A model generated the notes under the pieces. It was given only the letters and a program-made list of their open reading frames with translations, was not told where the DNA came from and searched no databases. This document shows, piece by piece, positions 50,289 through 61,032 of a stretch of DNA of 64,000 bases. Numbering within the stretch: position 1 is the stretch's first letter; every line of letters starts with the position of its first letter. The translations under genes were made by a program, and so were the position numbers. Source of the stretch: G963676095 sp963676095 (GTDB lineage Bacteria > Bacteroidota > Bacteroidia > Bacteroidales > Prolixibacteraceae); contig OY781040.1 of assembly GCA_963676095.1 (NCBI GenBank), positions 7,254,001 to 7,318,000 on the forward strand. Reading direction: 5' to 3'.

Positions 50289-53200
50289 CTATTCTTCCTT
50301 TTTATGTGTATCATCTAACAGCTTTTCAGGTATAGGCTTACCACTATAAGTTGTTTTTTTCGGATCGCCCGCTGCTGCCCTTGCTCTATTTTCCTGATTT
50401 ACTGCATTTACCTCATACATTGGTATTCCGTTGTCCGTCTTACTGTAATCAGATTTACCTTGATCAGAGTCCCATCCATGTCCTAAAAGTTCATGCGCAA
50501 GCCCTGCCCTTGGTGCTCTTTTGTCTCCTCTTACATTCTCCCCTTTATCTGGATTGTATTTAGTCGTAGAGCCAGTCGGTATGCCATGTTCATCATTGTA
50601 TTGGGACAAAGGAGTATTTGAGTTTCCATCATCAGGGCTGTCTGTCATTTGAATCGTGTGACTATTCTTACTTTCATCAAGCGTATTGATTCGCCCCTTC
50701 AGATCAACATTATCTTTTGCTAATTGATTTAAATGACCTTGAACTTTCGTTGCATAAGCATTTCCTCCTGTATATTCTTTGCCATCTGTTCCGAATAGTT
50801 TTCCGCCTTGATATTGAACTTTTTGTACACTTGTAGAGCCATCCTTATTCGTAACATAAAAAGCAATCCATATCTTCCTACCATCTGGGTCTATGTACAG
50901 TATTGGGTTGTTAGCGACAAAGGCATACGGTGAGATACTCAGATATTTCTCAGCCATCGGGTCCGGTGTATGCCACCTCCCCAAACTTGGGTCATAGAAC
51001 CTTGCTCCGTAATCATAATTTTCAAAGAACTCGTCCTGCAACTCTTTGCCGTTATAAAGGTATTTATTTTTATCCAGATTATTGTCCGAAAAAAGGCTCC
51101 CGAACGGATAATATTCCGTTACCTGTTCGACCGCCGGCGCCGAACCGCTGTAACTGACTACCATCCGCGTGTTACCCAGGTGGTCTTTCAGGTAGTAGTG
51201 GTATAACCCTGACCGGTAGAACCCCTCCGGCGTCAAGACCCGGTCAAGCGCACCATCCTGGTAAATGAAGTTCCCCTCATATTTCAGGGCTGTTGTCCCC
51301 GTCCCGGAAATGGTCTTCCCCCACTTCGTCCCTGATGCATCATACGTGTACTGGGAATACCGGGCACCGTCTGAGGTTGTGTATTTCTTCGGCAGGTCCA
51401 GCTCGTCAAAGTATTCTACGGTCAATCCCCTCAGGTTATCTGCCGTGGCATTCCCGTTCGCATCATAACTGAAGGTCTTTCCGGTGATTGAACTGCCCCC
51501 GTAGGTCCCTGTCAGGGAAGACAACTGGTTACCGGCATACGTGTATGCCAGGTTTTCCCGGTCCGTTCCGCTGCTGTTCTTCCGGTTCAGCCCCGTGATG
51601 TTCCCGTTCGCATCGTACCCGACCGAGTACAGGTCGTAATTCGACGTATTCGTCACGTTTCCTGTCGTGGTGACGGAACCGTAATCGCCTTTGGTCAGCC
51701 GGTTCAGCCCGTCGTAACGGTAGGCGTAGGCCGAGCGCGTCGTATTGTCGTTACGCCAGCGCATCCCGCTCAGGTTCCCGTTATACTGGGCTACCGGCGA
51801 AAGATTGGCCAGCTCCCCCGTCGTGTTGTAGTACAATTCTTCGGAAAATGCTTTACCAATCGTATAACTGTCATCCGGGTCGTTGATTTTGGTCAGCCAC
51901 CCCCGGATGTTATAACTGTAGTCTGCCTCCTGGTTCCCGTTGTGAAGCGTCTTCTTTTCCAACCGCCCGATTTCATCATACGTGTTTTCTGACAGGGTTA
52001 CCGCCGTTGCCCCGTCATAACTGAACGTGGCCGTCGTCGGCCTGCCCATATGGTCATAGGCATAGGCCGTCTCTGTCGTGACCGGGCCTGCACCCACCGT
52101 CTGCCGCTGGACAACCTGTTGTTTTATAGGTTGGCCCGTAAAGTTATACGTGGTCGAGGTACGGCTGTACCCTCCGTCCGGGTTGCTCCGGTTCTGCTGG
52201 ATCACCCGCCCGTATTTGTCGTAGTACGTGCTCGTGTAGATCCATCCGGTGGTACCAAGTACCCTGACCTTTGTTCCCGTGACCATCCCCTTCACACTCT
52301 CCGCCTGCACAGAACTGCTGTAAACCTGGTCATACCCGGTGTACGCTGTGTTACCGCCCCAGCCTGACTGGTAGTCATAGTCATCGTAATAGGTACAGGA
52401 AAGTACTTCCTGGATGCTGGACGGGGTATAGGAGGCGCTTCCGGCAACATTTGACCGCACCGATTCATAACCGGATGGTTCCTTACAAAGCCCTTCCTGT
52501 ACCGGACGGTTGAACGTATCATAAAGCGTATATCGGAACAGGGTCGTATCACGGGCCCGCTCCCGGGCATCCTGTGTCAGTACCAGCCGGTCACGGCTGT
52601 CATATGCCAGCAGCTGCCAGCCCGCTCCCGGGATTTTCTTCCCGGTCAGCCGTCGACGTCCATCGTAACGGTAACTGTAAAGCAAATCATCATCCTGGCC
52701 CCCCGAGGTGATTGTCAGCGTGGAGCTGGAGGAGGCCGTGAACGAAAAGCCGTCGGACAAGGTCAGCGATGAGCCTTCACTGACCAGGTACGTACTCATC
52801 CCGCTCTCTGCGGTGCTCAGGGTCTTATCCGTGGTCACCAGCTGGGTTGAGCTGGTGCTGGTGGTTGCATCACTGAAGAGTTGGGATACCGCTTTCGGGG
52901 GGACCACATAGCGTAACAGGTCAAAATCGTCATACACGTAATAGGTCGGGTAAGCGGTAGTGCCGTTATAAGCCGTTTTCAGGATAACACGCCCCTGCTT
53001 GTCCTTGTATTCAACCGTGCGGCTCTGGCTGTCCCCGCTGTTGTTTTCGTCCCACGTCGTGGTCTTGTATAGTTCCCCTGCTCCGTAGTAACCCGACTGG
53101 ATCAGCCCGCCGGATGCATCCACATAAAAGTAGGTGACTTCGCTGGCGGTGTTGGTCCCGTAGCTGTATTTCAGCTCATGGCCGGTGCCGCTGTGCCAGG

Positions 53201-53687
53201 TTACTCCCGGGGGGGCCTGTTTTAACACCCGGTTCAGCGGGGAGGATTCGTAAACGCTCTGGCTGAAGGCATAGCTCCTGTCCCCCGAATCATAACTGCT
53301 GAAATTGGTCGATAAGGCAGGGCTGGTATGGTAGGCTCCGGCCTTAGCTACGGCAAAGGGTAAGTATTGTTTCTCCTCCCGTCCGTAAGCATCGTAGGTA
53401 ATGGTCGTGATAATGTCCTTCGTCGTATCTCCCGAGGCATAAACCTGGTTGGTCTGCTCAGGTCTCCCAAGGCCATCATAATACGTGACCGTTTTCTGGC
53501 AGTCTACCGCGTCCAGGGCAGGAACTGCCATCTCATCGGTTACTCCTGTCCGCGGAATGTAAGTCGTGATGTAGTTCTTCGTCGACGTCTGGGCTGATAC
53601 AGAACTGTACAACAGGAATATAATAAACCAGATGACCAGTATATTCTTGCCCATTTGATACGTTTTGATCTCTTTTATTGTTTCCAT
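50289..53687 (-). CDS. Full-length secreted Rhs protein, possible metallopeptidase tip
   Basis: 1132 aa. Signal peptide, DUF6443-like region, YD repeats and core are nearly the same as 23524-26949 up to ENYDYGARFYDP. The tip is different: AHELLGHGWD near residue 1064 and YEVNAVNQEN ~27 residues later. This looks like a zincin-type tip, but the spacing is HExxGH rather than a plain HExxH, so the fold is uncertain. Co-transcribed with its partner gene upstream and immunity lipoprotein downstream. Confidence 0.9.
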   Translation of the reverse strand: METIKEIKTYQMGKNILVIWFIIFLLYSSVSAQTSTKNYITTYIPRTGVTDEMAVPALDAVDCQKTVTYYDGLGRPEQTNQVYASGDTTKDIITTITYDAYGREEKQYLPFAVAKAGAYHTSPALSTNFSSYDSGDRSYAFSQSVYESSPLNRVLKQAPPGVTWHSGTGHELKYSYGTNTASEVTYFYVDASGGLIQSGYYGAGELYKTTTWDENNSGDSQSRTVEYKDKQGRVILKTAYNGTTAYPTYYVYDDFDLLRYVVPPKAVSQLFSDATTSTSSTQLVTTDKTLSTAESGMSTYLVSEGSSLTLSDGFSFTASSSSTLTITSGGQDDDLLYSYRYDGRRRLTGKKIPGAGWQLLAYDSRDRLVLTQDARERARDTTLFRYTLYDTFNRPVQEGLCKEPSGYESVRSNVAGSASYTPSSIQEVLSCTYYDDYDYQSGWGGNTAYTGYDQVYSSSVQAESVKGMVTGTKVRVLGTTGWIYTSTYYDKYGRVIQQNRSNPDGGYSRTSTTYNFTGQPIKQQVVQRQTVGAGPVTTETAYAYDHMGRPTTATFSYDGATAVTLSENTYDEIGRLEKKTLHNGNQEADYSYNIRGWLTKINDPDDSYTIGKAFSEELYYNTTGELANLSPVAQYNGNLSGMRWRNDNTTRSAYAYRYDGLNRLTKGDYGSVTTTGNVTNTSNYDLYSVGYDANGNITGLNRKNSSGTDRENLAYTYAGNQLSSLTGTYGGSSITGKTFSYDANGNATADNLRGLTVEYFDELDLPKKYTTSDGARYSQYTYDASGTKWGKTISGTGTTALKYEGNFIYQDGALDRVLTPEGFYRSGLYHYYLKDHLGNTRMVVSYSGSAPAVEQVTEYYPFGSLFSDNNLDKNKYLYNGKELQDEFFENYDYGARFYDPSLGRWHTPDPMAEKYLSISPYAFVANNPILYIDPDGRKIWIAFYVTNKDGSTSVQKVQYQGGKLFGTDGKEYTGGNAYATKVQGHLNQLAKDNVDLKGRINTLDESKNSHTIQMTDSPDDGNSNTPLSQYNDEHGIPTGSTTKYNPDKGENVRGDKRAPRAGLAHELLGHGWDSDQGKSDYSKTDNGIPMYEVNAVNQENRARAAAGDPKKTTYSGKPIPEKLLDDTHKKEE

Positions 53688-53726
53688 GATATATTGGACT
53701 TTTATCGTTTTTACTGGTTAAATGAA

Positions 53727-56700
53727 CTAGTTAAACCTGACGGTTAGCGATGCACTGACGGTCCCGTCACTGGTTTTGAAATAGACTGTCCCGCTCGGGA
53801 AAGAAGATGCAAATGAATAGGCCGTAAAATACAAGGTCTTGTTTCCGGAACCGGAGGTGATGTTATTCTCAGGATCGCCGTCATCTTCTCCATCGGTAAT
53901 AACCAGCCACGAGGAAAGGGAACTGGACATGCTGATTGTCCAGCTGGTATTCGAAGAAACATTAATCGTTATAAACTTATCCAGATAGACAGACAGGGAA
54001 CTCGAACTTAACGACAACGTGGGCACTGATTTTTGGGATACTGTTATGGCCTTCGTCTGATTCGCGGGACCATAAGTAATGGTTATTGTCGCTGTCCTGG
54101 TTGACGAAGTAGAATTTTTGGAGACGGCGACCGTTATCGTACCATCTCCGTTTCCCGAAGTTGGGGAAACTGTCAACCAGGAGGCATTATCCGATACCGA
54201 CCAGGTACAGTTGGATGATATCGTAAACGTTGACGATCCCGCAGAATAAGTGAAACTCATGGAGGTTTTGTCCAGGCTCAACGTTGGCTTGTCTTCTGTC
54301 GTTTCGTTGTAATAATGATAAAAATTACGTGAAGTAATCTTCCCATCATCGTTGCGGACATTTTTTAACCTCCCGAATTCATCATACTCATAATAGGTGG
54401 TTACCCCGTTGGGGGCAGTCGATGAGGTCATACCAACAAGGGGCTTGTATGTATACAGTGTGACCTGGTAATTGTCATCGCTTATGTAAGTTGATAACAG
54501 ACTTTGTAAATAAACAACGTCATTCTTGATATCGGCCAGATTATCTGATTTGCTCAAGCTGATATCATCAACTGAAACGGAAATGGAAGTGCTTGATGAG
54601 CTCTCGATTTTGGCAACCAGATATTCTTTATTATAGGCCCAAAGGTAGGAGGTTACTATTCCATCTTCTGTTGTTATTTGTGTTGGGTTGCCGTATGCGT
54701 CATAGGAGTTATATATTACTTTTGGGGCCGCATTGTAATGAGAGTCTTTAGTTGTACCATTGAATGCAGTAAATGAAGAAAGAGGAGTTGAAGTGACCAG
54801 CGAGTAAATTTTGTCAGGGACAAAATTACTACTGGACTCTTTGTAGGTAGTTAAAACACTATTGATTATTTCATTATTCTTGGAGGTGCATAATTCGATA
54901 ATTGGAGATAACATATTATTCACAACCATATTTTTATATACATTGCTTTGAGTAGCACATTCAAAGGGATATAAATACTTATTTACTTCTACAACACCAT
55001 CACTATTCGTTGTCTTAATCTCAATGGGAGAAGAAACTCTGTAAGATGGATCGTAGTTATACAAAACATTGCTCTCTATACTATCATTATTACAATAAAG
55101 TTTAGTCGTTTTTTTCTTCAGTAAGCGATAACTTTTATTAGCGATCCCTTCCTCTATATCAAAATTGGAAAAATAACTAAATCCTTTTATCTTTAGTGCA
55201 TATAGATAATAACTGACGGGCTTCATCGTTGGAAGAATAGGTGAAGGATCAGTGCTGACATATTCTCCTTCGCTTACTTTAATTCCATATAAGAATTTAT
55301 CTTGATCAATAGTCTCGTAAGTATAATCCTCCTTTTTTACGAGTTTAAACTTATTATTTTCAAAGGAATAATATAGTTTTTTCAATAGGACAGGTTTCTG
55401 ATTCCCCATATCATACCGGGAGATAGTTCTTGCGGGATGATAATCAGGTGATGAATAAATGTATATTGTCTTCCCGCTATTTACTCCTGATTTGTTATTA
55501 AGTTCGGTAACTTTTTTATAATAGCCGATGCTTCCATAATTGTTTATTGGATAATTCGGCATTCCAGAACTTGCAAATTCATTTTGAGCTGTGAAAATAT
55601 CTTCAGGATTATATAAACCGCTACCTTGTGGATTAACTACTGTCGGGACAAAAAACACTGTATTGGTTTTACAAAAATGTGATGGTGTTATGCTAGTTAC
55701 GGTACTCCCATCTTCATACTCATAGTATTTTTCTCCTACTATTGTGTCTCCAATATAGTTTGTAATTTTATTTACCCTTAAGCCACCAAAATAATTAATA
55801 CTTTCGGTTTTTCCTTCGATTCCCTGGTATACGTTCTTTCCTCTGTTTTGCTCAAATAAAAATACAGTATGCCCTCCTGTTGGATATGCAATTGACTCAA
55901 TTATACCTGCTTGTGTCAATAGAGTATCCGGCTCTCGAATTGAAATATAGCTCCTTTGGGAAAATGTGACATTTGAACCAGATATGCTTCCCGCTGTCCA
56001 CTCAAAGGGGATACTATAATCATGCTCTCCATTATAATACCCCCAAAAATCATCATAATACTTAGTGATTGATTCGTAGTTAGGTAATGCAGTTCGGTTG
56101 TATTTGAAGGAGTAAGTTTTGTCATTAATTTTAACGCTACTTAATAACATTCGGTAGTTCGACTCGTTATTTCCCAAGTACTCGTCATTGTCAAAATTTA
56201 TTTTTTCTAGACTATTTGTATCCTTGATTTCTATATTAACTAAACGTTCCTTCATACAATCAAGTCTGTCTGTTGTATAGTTAAATATTATTGAACTGTT
56301 CTTCCATTTTATTTTTGTTAATAATGGAGAAACCATATTTACTTTATCTTGTGTTGCTGACGCTCTATCGTTGTGGTAATATGGACTGGCAACAAGAATA
56401 AGATAGGGATATCCAGAAGTTTGCTGCGTCCAGGTAAAATCATATTGAATACCATTTCGAACAGTTTCTGGTCTATTAGATATACTGTACTCTTCAGAAA
56501 GTACGTACTCAAATTCTACTGTGTCTTTAATGCCCGGGAAAGCTATTTTGGTTAAACAATACTCCATAGTACCTCCCGAAAAACCACTAACCACCGTAAA
56601 TCCACCATATCGCTTAAACTTATAAATAGTCCCGTTGGTATCTACTATTTCAAATGAAGTTTCACTGCTTTTTATAATTTTTAACGGAGTTTTGGGAATA

Positions 56701-57254
56701 GTCTCTACTTTGTTAGTTTTAATGTTAAATCTAAATACCCCACTATTTTCACTAAAACTATAGCAATATCTGTCAGAGGCTATATCTCCTGTGTTTACAT
56801 ATCTATAGTTCGATGTATAAGATAGCCAGTTGGTATCATAATTATCTACAGATTCTTGCTCTGCTAATAAAGACTCTGCCTCACTGACTGATGAAAAGCT
56901 AAATTTGATTGGATATGAATCTGGATTATTCTCAACATTCTGAACAATTCTTCCTCCGGCATTTAAAGTCCAACCAAGTCCCACCTCGGAAGCTATATCT
57001 TGAACTTTATTACCTGAAGCATGGTAGGATATACTTATTGGTATTTCTATATTATTAGCTTTTAAAGTATAGATAGGTATATTAATATTAGGAATTCCAG
57101 TACTTAAATCAACTGGTACATCAATATATCGCATTAACGATTGTGCTTGTGGCGAAGCCGGGCAAAATTTTGACATAATACCAGGTATATCCTGGGCAAA
57201 CGTCCAGTGAATAAACACTGTTAACAACATTTGAATTACTAGTAGTTTTTTCAT
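53727..57254 (-). CDS. Secreted YD-repeat protein with C-terminal BACON domains, locus 2
   Basis: 1175 aa with a signal peptide (LLVIQMLLTVFIHWTFAQ), a domain near the N-terminus typical of this family (VDLSTGIPNINIPIYTLK, ISISYHASGNKVQDIASEVGLGW), a YD-repeat-like body, and BACON domains at the end. The last ~190 residues and the 39-bp gap to Rhs are almost the same as locus 1; the N-terminal 80% is diverged. Probably the surface partner of the Rhs that follows. Confidence 0.85.
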   Translation of the reverse strand: MKKLLVIQMLLTVFIHWTFAQDIPGIMSKFCPASPQAQSLMRYIDVPVDLSTGIPNINIPIYTLKANNIEIPISISYHASGNKVQDIASEVGLGWTLNAGGRIVQNVENNPDSYPIKFSFSSVSEAESLLAEQESVDNYDTNWLSYTSNYRYVNTGDIASDRYCYSFSENSGVFRFNIKTNKVETIPKTPLKIIKSSETSFEIVDTNGTIYKFKRYGGFTVVSGFSGGTMEYCLTKIAFPGIKDTVEFEYVLSEEYSISNRPETVRNGIQYDFTWTQQTSGYPYLILVASPYYHNDRASATQDKVNMVSPLLTKIKWKNSSIIFNYTTDRLDCMKERLVNIEIKDTNSLEKINFDNDEYLGNNESNYRMLLSSVKINDKTYSFKYNRTALPNYESITKYYDDFWGYYNGEHDYSIPFEWTAGSISGSNVTFSQRSYISIREPDTLLTQAGIIESIAYPTGGHTVFLFEQNRGKNVYQGIEGKTESINYFGGLRVNKITNYIGDTIVGEKYYEYEDGSTVTSITPSHFCKTNTVFFVPTVVNPQGSGLYNPEDIFTAQNEFASSGMPNYPINNYGSIGYYKKVTELNNKSGVNSGKTIYIYSSPDYHPARTISRYDMGNQKPVLLKKLYYSFENNKFKLVKKEDYTYETIDQDKFLYGIKVSEGEYVSTDPSPILPTMKPVSYYLYALKIKGFSYFSNFDIEEGIANKSYRLLKKKTTKLYCNNDSIESNVLYNYDPSYRVSSPIEIKTTNSDGVVEVNKYLYPFECATQSNVYKNMVVNNMLSPIIELCTSKNNEIINSVLTTYKESSSNFVPDKIYSLVTSTPLSSFTAFNGTTKDSHYNAAPKVIYNSYDAYGNPTQITTEDGIVTSYLWAYNKEYLVAKIESSSSTSISVSVDDISLSKSDNLADIKNDVVYLQSLLSTYISDDNYQVTLYTYKPLVGMTSSTAPNGVTTYYEYDEFGRLKNVRNDDGKITSRNFYHYYNETTEDKPTLSLDKTSMSFTYSAGSSTFTISSNCTWSVSDNASWLTVSPTSGNGDGTITVAVSKNSTSSTRTATITITYGPANQTKAITVSQKSVPTLSLSSSSLSVYLDKFITINVSSNTSWTISMSSSLSSWLVITDGEDDGDPENNITSGSGNKTLYFTAYSFASSFPSGTVYFKTSDGTVSASLTVRFN

Positions 57255-57399
57255 CGCTATAATGATTTATTTATTAATTTTTTACTGTACGTTCTTCAAT
57301 TTTTTATCTGAGAAACCCTTAATTTTATGATTATTTGCAACTGCTTTTACGATCAACTAATTTTTTTCCGCATCGGCACTGTGGACTTCTATTTTCCCT

Positions 57400-57960
57400 T
57401 TAAAGTAGTTTGTTCCGGGTTCTATGACTGGTATCAATAATCCCGTTTTGATTGAGTTCAGAGGCAGGAGCTAAAATCCAGATATACGTTCCCCCGTTTG
57501 TTTGCAAGTAGGGCAGAGCATTCTGATTATCATCATAAACGATTGGCGCTGTGGGATCGCAGTTAATCCCGTGGTAATAATAGGTAGTACCGCCACCTTT
57601 TAACCAAATGACAAAATGATTGCTTCCATTAGGTATGGTCATGTCTTTAAAATCACCGACAAATGAGTTCCGTTGTCTTAGATCCAAATGAGAAAAATTC
57701 GAGCCATGCCTGCATTGGGTAGGATGGAACGTGATTTCGGCAACCATTGAGCCCCGCCAGGATGAATCCGTATGGACATGGAAACGGTAAATTGCAATGG
57801 AAGTCCTGCCTTTACTCCAATTTACGTCACTGAATACAACAGGGTAGTACTTGCCGATATATCCGTACACCTTAACCGGTATAGGCACCGGGGAACTTGC
57901 AGCCGAAGCTTTAGCAAAGGCAAGTAAGCTTAACAGTGACATAAATACTATTCTTTTCAT
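57400..57960 (-). CDS. Secreted hypothetical protein of fibre array 2
   Basis: 186 aa with a signal peptide (FMSLLSLLAFAKASA). Beta-rich body with YYHGINCDPTAPIVYDD and TYIWILAP. It lacks the coiled-coil end of its neighbours; resembles a fibre head domain alone. I do not recognise a family. Lies between the fibre genes and the Rhs partner, same strand, so likely the same operon. Confidence 0.65.
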   Translation of the reverse strand: MKRIVFMSLLSLLAFAKASAASSPVPIPVKVYGYIGKYYPVVFSDVNWSKGRTSIAIYRFHVHTDSSWRGSMVAEITFHPTQCRHGSNFSHLDLRQRNSFVGDFKDMTIPNGSNHFVIWLKGGGTTYYYHGINCDPTAPIVYDDNQNALPYLQTNGGTYIWILAPASELNQNGIIDTSHRTRNKLL

Positions 57961-58019
57961 CTTGTATTTTATTGATCTTGGATTTGTAAAATTGAAGCTA
58001 CAGCGATTAACGGCTGAAA

Positions 58020-58874
58020 TTAGGGAAGAACACCATCGACCGATTTTTTGCTGCTTTGGTTCTCCAGTTTCTTTATCCGGCTAAGAAGTTGAATTTGGTA
58101 CAAGGTTAATTCTTCTATCTTCTGCAATAGCAGCCTGTTCATTTCGGCCAAGTCGAGGCCATTCTTTTCCATGTCAGTAGCACTTGGTATATCCGGCAAG
58201 TGTTTGTTAATTTTTATAAAAGATTCCAGTTCCTTTAAACTAACCAGGTTGTACTGTTTTTCAAATACATAATCGGCACCCGGACTTGTAGAAACCTTTA
58301 TCTCTTTGGCTTCAATTAATCCATCAACAACTATTTTTTTAGCTTCGATAGAATTAGAAAACACGGAGCCATTTTCACATTCAATTGTCAAGTCCCCGGA
58401 AGGAAGTTCATTCAAAAATAGTTGATCCGATATCGGTTGTATGGGCGTGCTTCCATTAAGGATTCTTCGAAGGAAGACACGCGTATAACTATTCGGTATT
58501 CTGATATATATCTCGACTTTAGTGCCATTTCTGACAGCTTTTATATTTTCAGCTCCAAGGTTGGAATCAAATAGAACTAATTTCCAAAAGTTAACAGGAT
58601 TAGGACTGCTGCTTTGATTTTTGAAACGGGCAATTAACTGACCAAAATACATTGTTTTATTTCCGGAACCATTCCCTAAAAAATAAAAGGTTGTACAAAA
58701 ATCCTGGTAAGCACTTGTAATGTTACATTCCGCTATTTTAGTCCATTTGCCGGCGTTTAAATTAGTTGTGTTGAGGGTATGCCATATTTCAGAGATGGTA
58801 GGATCAGCATCTTGCCCACGAGATAGTGTGTTCAAACAGAAAAAGAATAGGATTAATGTTATCAATCTTTTCAT
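58020..58874 (-). CDS. Secreted tail-fibre-like protein 5
   Basis: 284 aa with a signal peptide (ITLILFFFCLNTLSRGQ), a galactose-binding/fibre-head-like N-terminal region, then IEAKEIKVST and the family end (HLPDIPSATDMEKNGLDLAEMN, LLQKIEELTLYQIQ). It has no GIGT repeat. Head differs from all others in the window. Confidence 0.75.
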   Translation of the reverse strand: MKRLITLILFFFCLNTLSRGQDADPTISEIWHTLNTTNLNAGKWTKIAECNITSAYQDFCTTFYFLGNGSGNKTMYFGQLIARFKNQSSSPNPVNFWKLVLFDSNLGAENIKAVRNGTKVEIYIRIPNSYTRVFLRRILNGSTPIQPISDQLFLNELPSGDLTIECENGSVFSNSIEAKKIVVDGLIEAKEIKVSTSPGADYVFEKQYNLVSLKELESFIKINKHLPDIPSATDMEKNGLDLAEMNRLLLQKIEELTLYQIQLLSRIKKLENQSSKKSVDGVLP

Positions 58875-58896
58875 ATTTTATAGATTTAATGAGCAC

Positions 58897-59925
58897 TCAT
58901 TGTTTCTTTTCTGATAGCAGGGACTCGATAGCTGCCAACCGTTTTTCCAACATTTTGCATTTTTCCTGTTCTTGCCCTCGATCTGCTTCCATTTTCTGAT
59001 TATCCCTTTTCAGATCGATTACATACAATGTGAGTTCTTCGATCTTCTGCAACAACAGCTTGTTCATTTGTGCTAAATTCACCCCGCTTTCTTCCATTTG
59101 CGCAGCACTGGGAATACCCGGTAAATGCTTGTTTTCGCTGATATATTTTTCAATGTCATTCAGTTTACCAAGTTTATATTCTTTATCGAAAACAAAATCC
59201 GCGGTATTCCCGTTTGTTTTAACGACGATATTGTCTGCTGTAACGTCTTCAACCCTGATTTCTTTCGCCAGGATATCTCCGGAAACATCAAGCTTCGCCT
59301 TAGGGTCTGCATTGCCTATCGCAACATTTCCATCATCATCAATCAGCATTTGAACGTTACCTGTATCATCAAGAAACCAATGTTTTGCGAACCCGGGTCT
59401 TCCTGATTGGTATATCATACCATGTTTTAAGCTTGTACCGCCATAGTTATGTCCGTAGAAGTCAAATAGAATTTTTGATGTTGCAGTCGGATAGGTTGTG
59501 TAGTTATGGTCAAAAAAGATTCCATGGGCAGTTGAACCACTTCCGAAAAACTGAAGATTTCCTTCTATGTTTAAATATTCGGATGTCGTTGATGTACCGA
59601 TTCCTACTTTACTCTCAAATATTATTTTGCCAGCCCCATTTGATTTAATATAGAATCCATCTTCATCTCCGTTAGATTGAATATGAGCTTTTGTCCCGTC
59701 TGACCATAGCGATATGTTGTCCCAGGTAGCAGAGGAATTATCTTTATTAAAAGTTCTGATTATGCCATTGACATCTAATTTGCTTCCAGGCAATTCCACT
59801 CCGATGCCGACGTTTCCATCTTTGTACCAGATCGGACTGTTCGCATCGGTTGCCGGGACCTGTGTCTGCCCCCAGACAGAAGTTTGTAATATTCCCCAAA
59901 TAAAAGCAATAATTATCCTTTTCAT
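58897..59925 (-). CDS. Secreted tail-fibre-like protein 6
   Basis: 342 aa with a signal peptide (IIAFIWGILQTSVWGQ), GIGVELPGSKLDVNG near 38-52 and later VAIGNADPKAKLDVSG, then the shared end (HLPGIPSAAQMEESGVNLAQMNKLL) and a long coiled coil (KRDNQKMEADRGQEQEK). The end resembles 42270-43124 most. Confidence 0.75.
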   Translation of the reverse strand: MKRIIIAFIWGILQTSVWGQTQVPATDANSPIWYKDGNVGIGVELPGSKLDVNGIIRTFNKDNSSATWDNISLWSDGTKAHIQSNGDEDGFYIKSNGAGKIIFESKVGIGTSTTSEYLNIEGNLQFFGSGSTAHGIFFDHNYTTYPTATSKILFDFYGHNYGGTSLKHGMIYQSGRPGFAKHWFLDDTGNVQMLIDDDGNVAIGNADPKAKLDVSGDILAKEIRVEDVTADNIVVKTNGNTADFVFDKEYKLGKLNDIEKYISENKHLPGIPSAAQMEESGVNLAQMNKLLLQKIEELTLYVIDLKRDNQKMEADRGQEQEKCKMLEKRLAAIESLLSEKKQ

Positions 59926-60001
59926 TTTTTATAGGTTTAAAATTTGAAGTTTATTTGTTCCATATTCAGTCTGTAAGCTACTGAAGATGAATTCTGTTGA
60001 T

Positions 60002-60913
60002 TTAGTTCCTGGATATGAGTGTTTCTATTTTTCCCAGTCGTTCAGACAAAGTTTTTATCTGATTTTCTAGTTTTTCCCTCTCTTTTTGGTCTTTTTTTCT
60101 TGTGTCCATTAATTGCTTAACTTCCTTATCCTTTTGGGTCACATATAAAGTTAGTTCTTCAATCTTCTGCAAGAGCTTCGTGTTCAGATCACCCAAGCCG
60201 GTCCCATTTTCTGTCATCTCGCCGGCCGGTGCTATTTCCGGAAGATGCTTTTGTTCTTTTACGAACTTTTCCAATTCAGTTAATGGCATCAGGTGATAAT
60301 CTTCCTCAAATACGAAATCAGCACCATTCATATCTACTTTAATCTCATTAGCCCGGATCGTTCCAACCACGTCTAGTTTATATGCTGGTGAACTCGTCCC
60401 CAACCCGAAATTTCCATTTGTTATATAAGAATTTCCGCTATTATTAAAATAAACATTATCGCCGATCTTTGTTCCCCCGGTAAAATCTCCTTCAAAATTT
60501 AAAACAAGAGTGTTTCCTGTTCCGTGTACCATTGCTCTTCCTCCTGTTCCCCGCAGATCACACTTTAACAAGATATCAGCAGATCCATTGTAAATAAAAC
60601 TATTAGCTCCGTTATAAACTTTAAAGTTGCCGTTTACAGTTAAATTATAGTCGGGATCATAATTATTTATTCCTAGCTTACCATCGTTTAAAAATCGGAA
60701 TTTTGTTCCTATTGACGTGCCGCCAGTAAAATCTCCACCAAAATTCAATGTCAAAACATTCCCATTATTATGGACAAATGCTCTTCCTCCCGACCCGCGC
60801 GGTGGATATTTGAATATGACATCAGCGGCTCCATTAAAATAAAACTCATTTTGTGCATTCAAATTGAGAATTGAGTAAATTAAGAATAGCCCAAATAAAA
60901 TTTGTCTTTTCAT
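60002..60913 (-). CDS. Secreted tail-fibre-like protein 7
   Basis: 303 aa with a signal peptide (LFGLFLIYSILNLNAQ) and two copies of a head unit (GSGGRAFVHNNGNVLTLNFGGDF near 40, GTGGRAMVHGTGNTLVLNFEGDF near 125). The C-terminal ~110 residues nearly equal those of the frameshifted 43143-44211 (HLPEIAPAGEMTENGTGLGD). First gene of array 2. Confidence 0.75.
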   Translation of the reverse strand: MKRQILFGLFLIYSILNLNAQNEFYFNGAADVIFKYPPRGSGGRAFVHNNGNVLTLNFGGDFTGGTSIGTKFRFLNDGKLGINNYDPDYNLTVNGNFKVYNGANSFIYNGSADILLKCDLRGTGGRAMVHGTGNTLVLNFEGDFTGGTKIGDNVYFNNSGNSYITNGNFGLGTSSPAYKLDVVGTIRANEIKVDMNGADFVFEEDYHLMPLTELEKFVKEQKHLPEIAPAGEMTENGTGLGDLNTKLLQKIEELTLYVTQKDKEVKQLMDTRKKDQKEREKLENQIKTLSERLGKIETLISRN

Positions 60914-61032
60914 ATTTTGACGATTTGTTTGATATCATGCATACTATTTTCAGCAATGTTCCATAATGTTCCATAATGTTTCAGTTGGCTGCGGGCAAGT
61001 ATTAGTGCTGCCAGCTTAAAATTATTTTCTGC

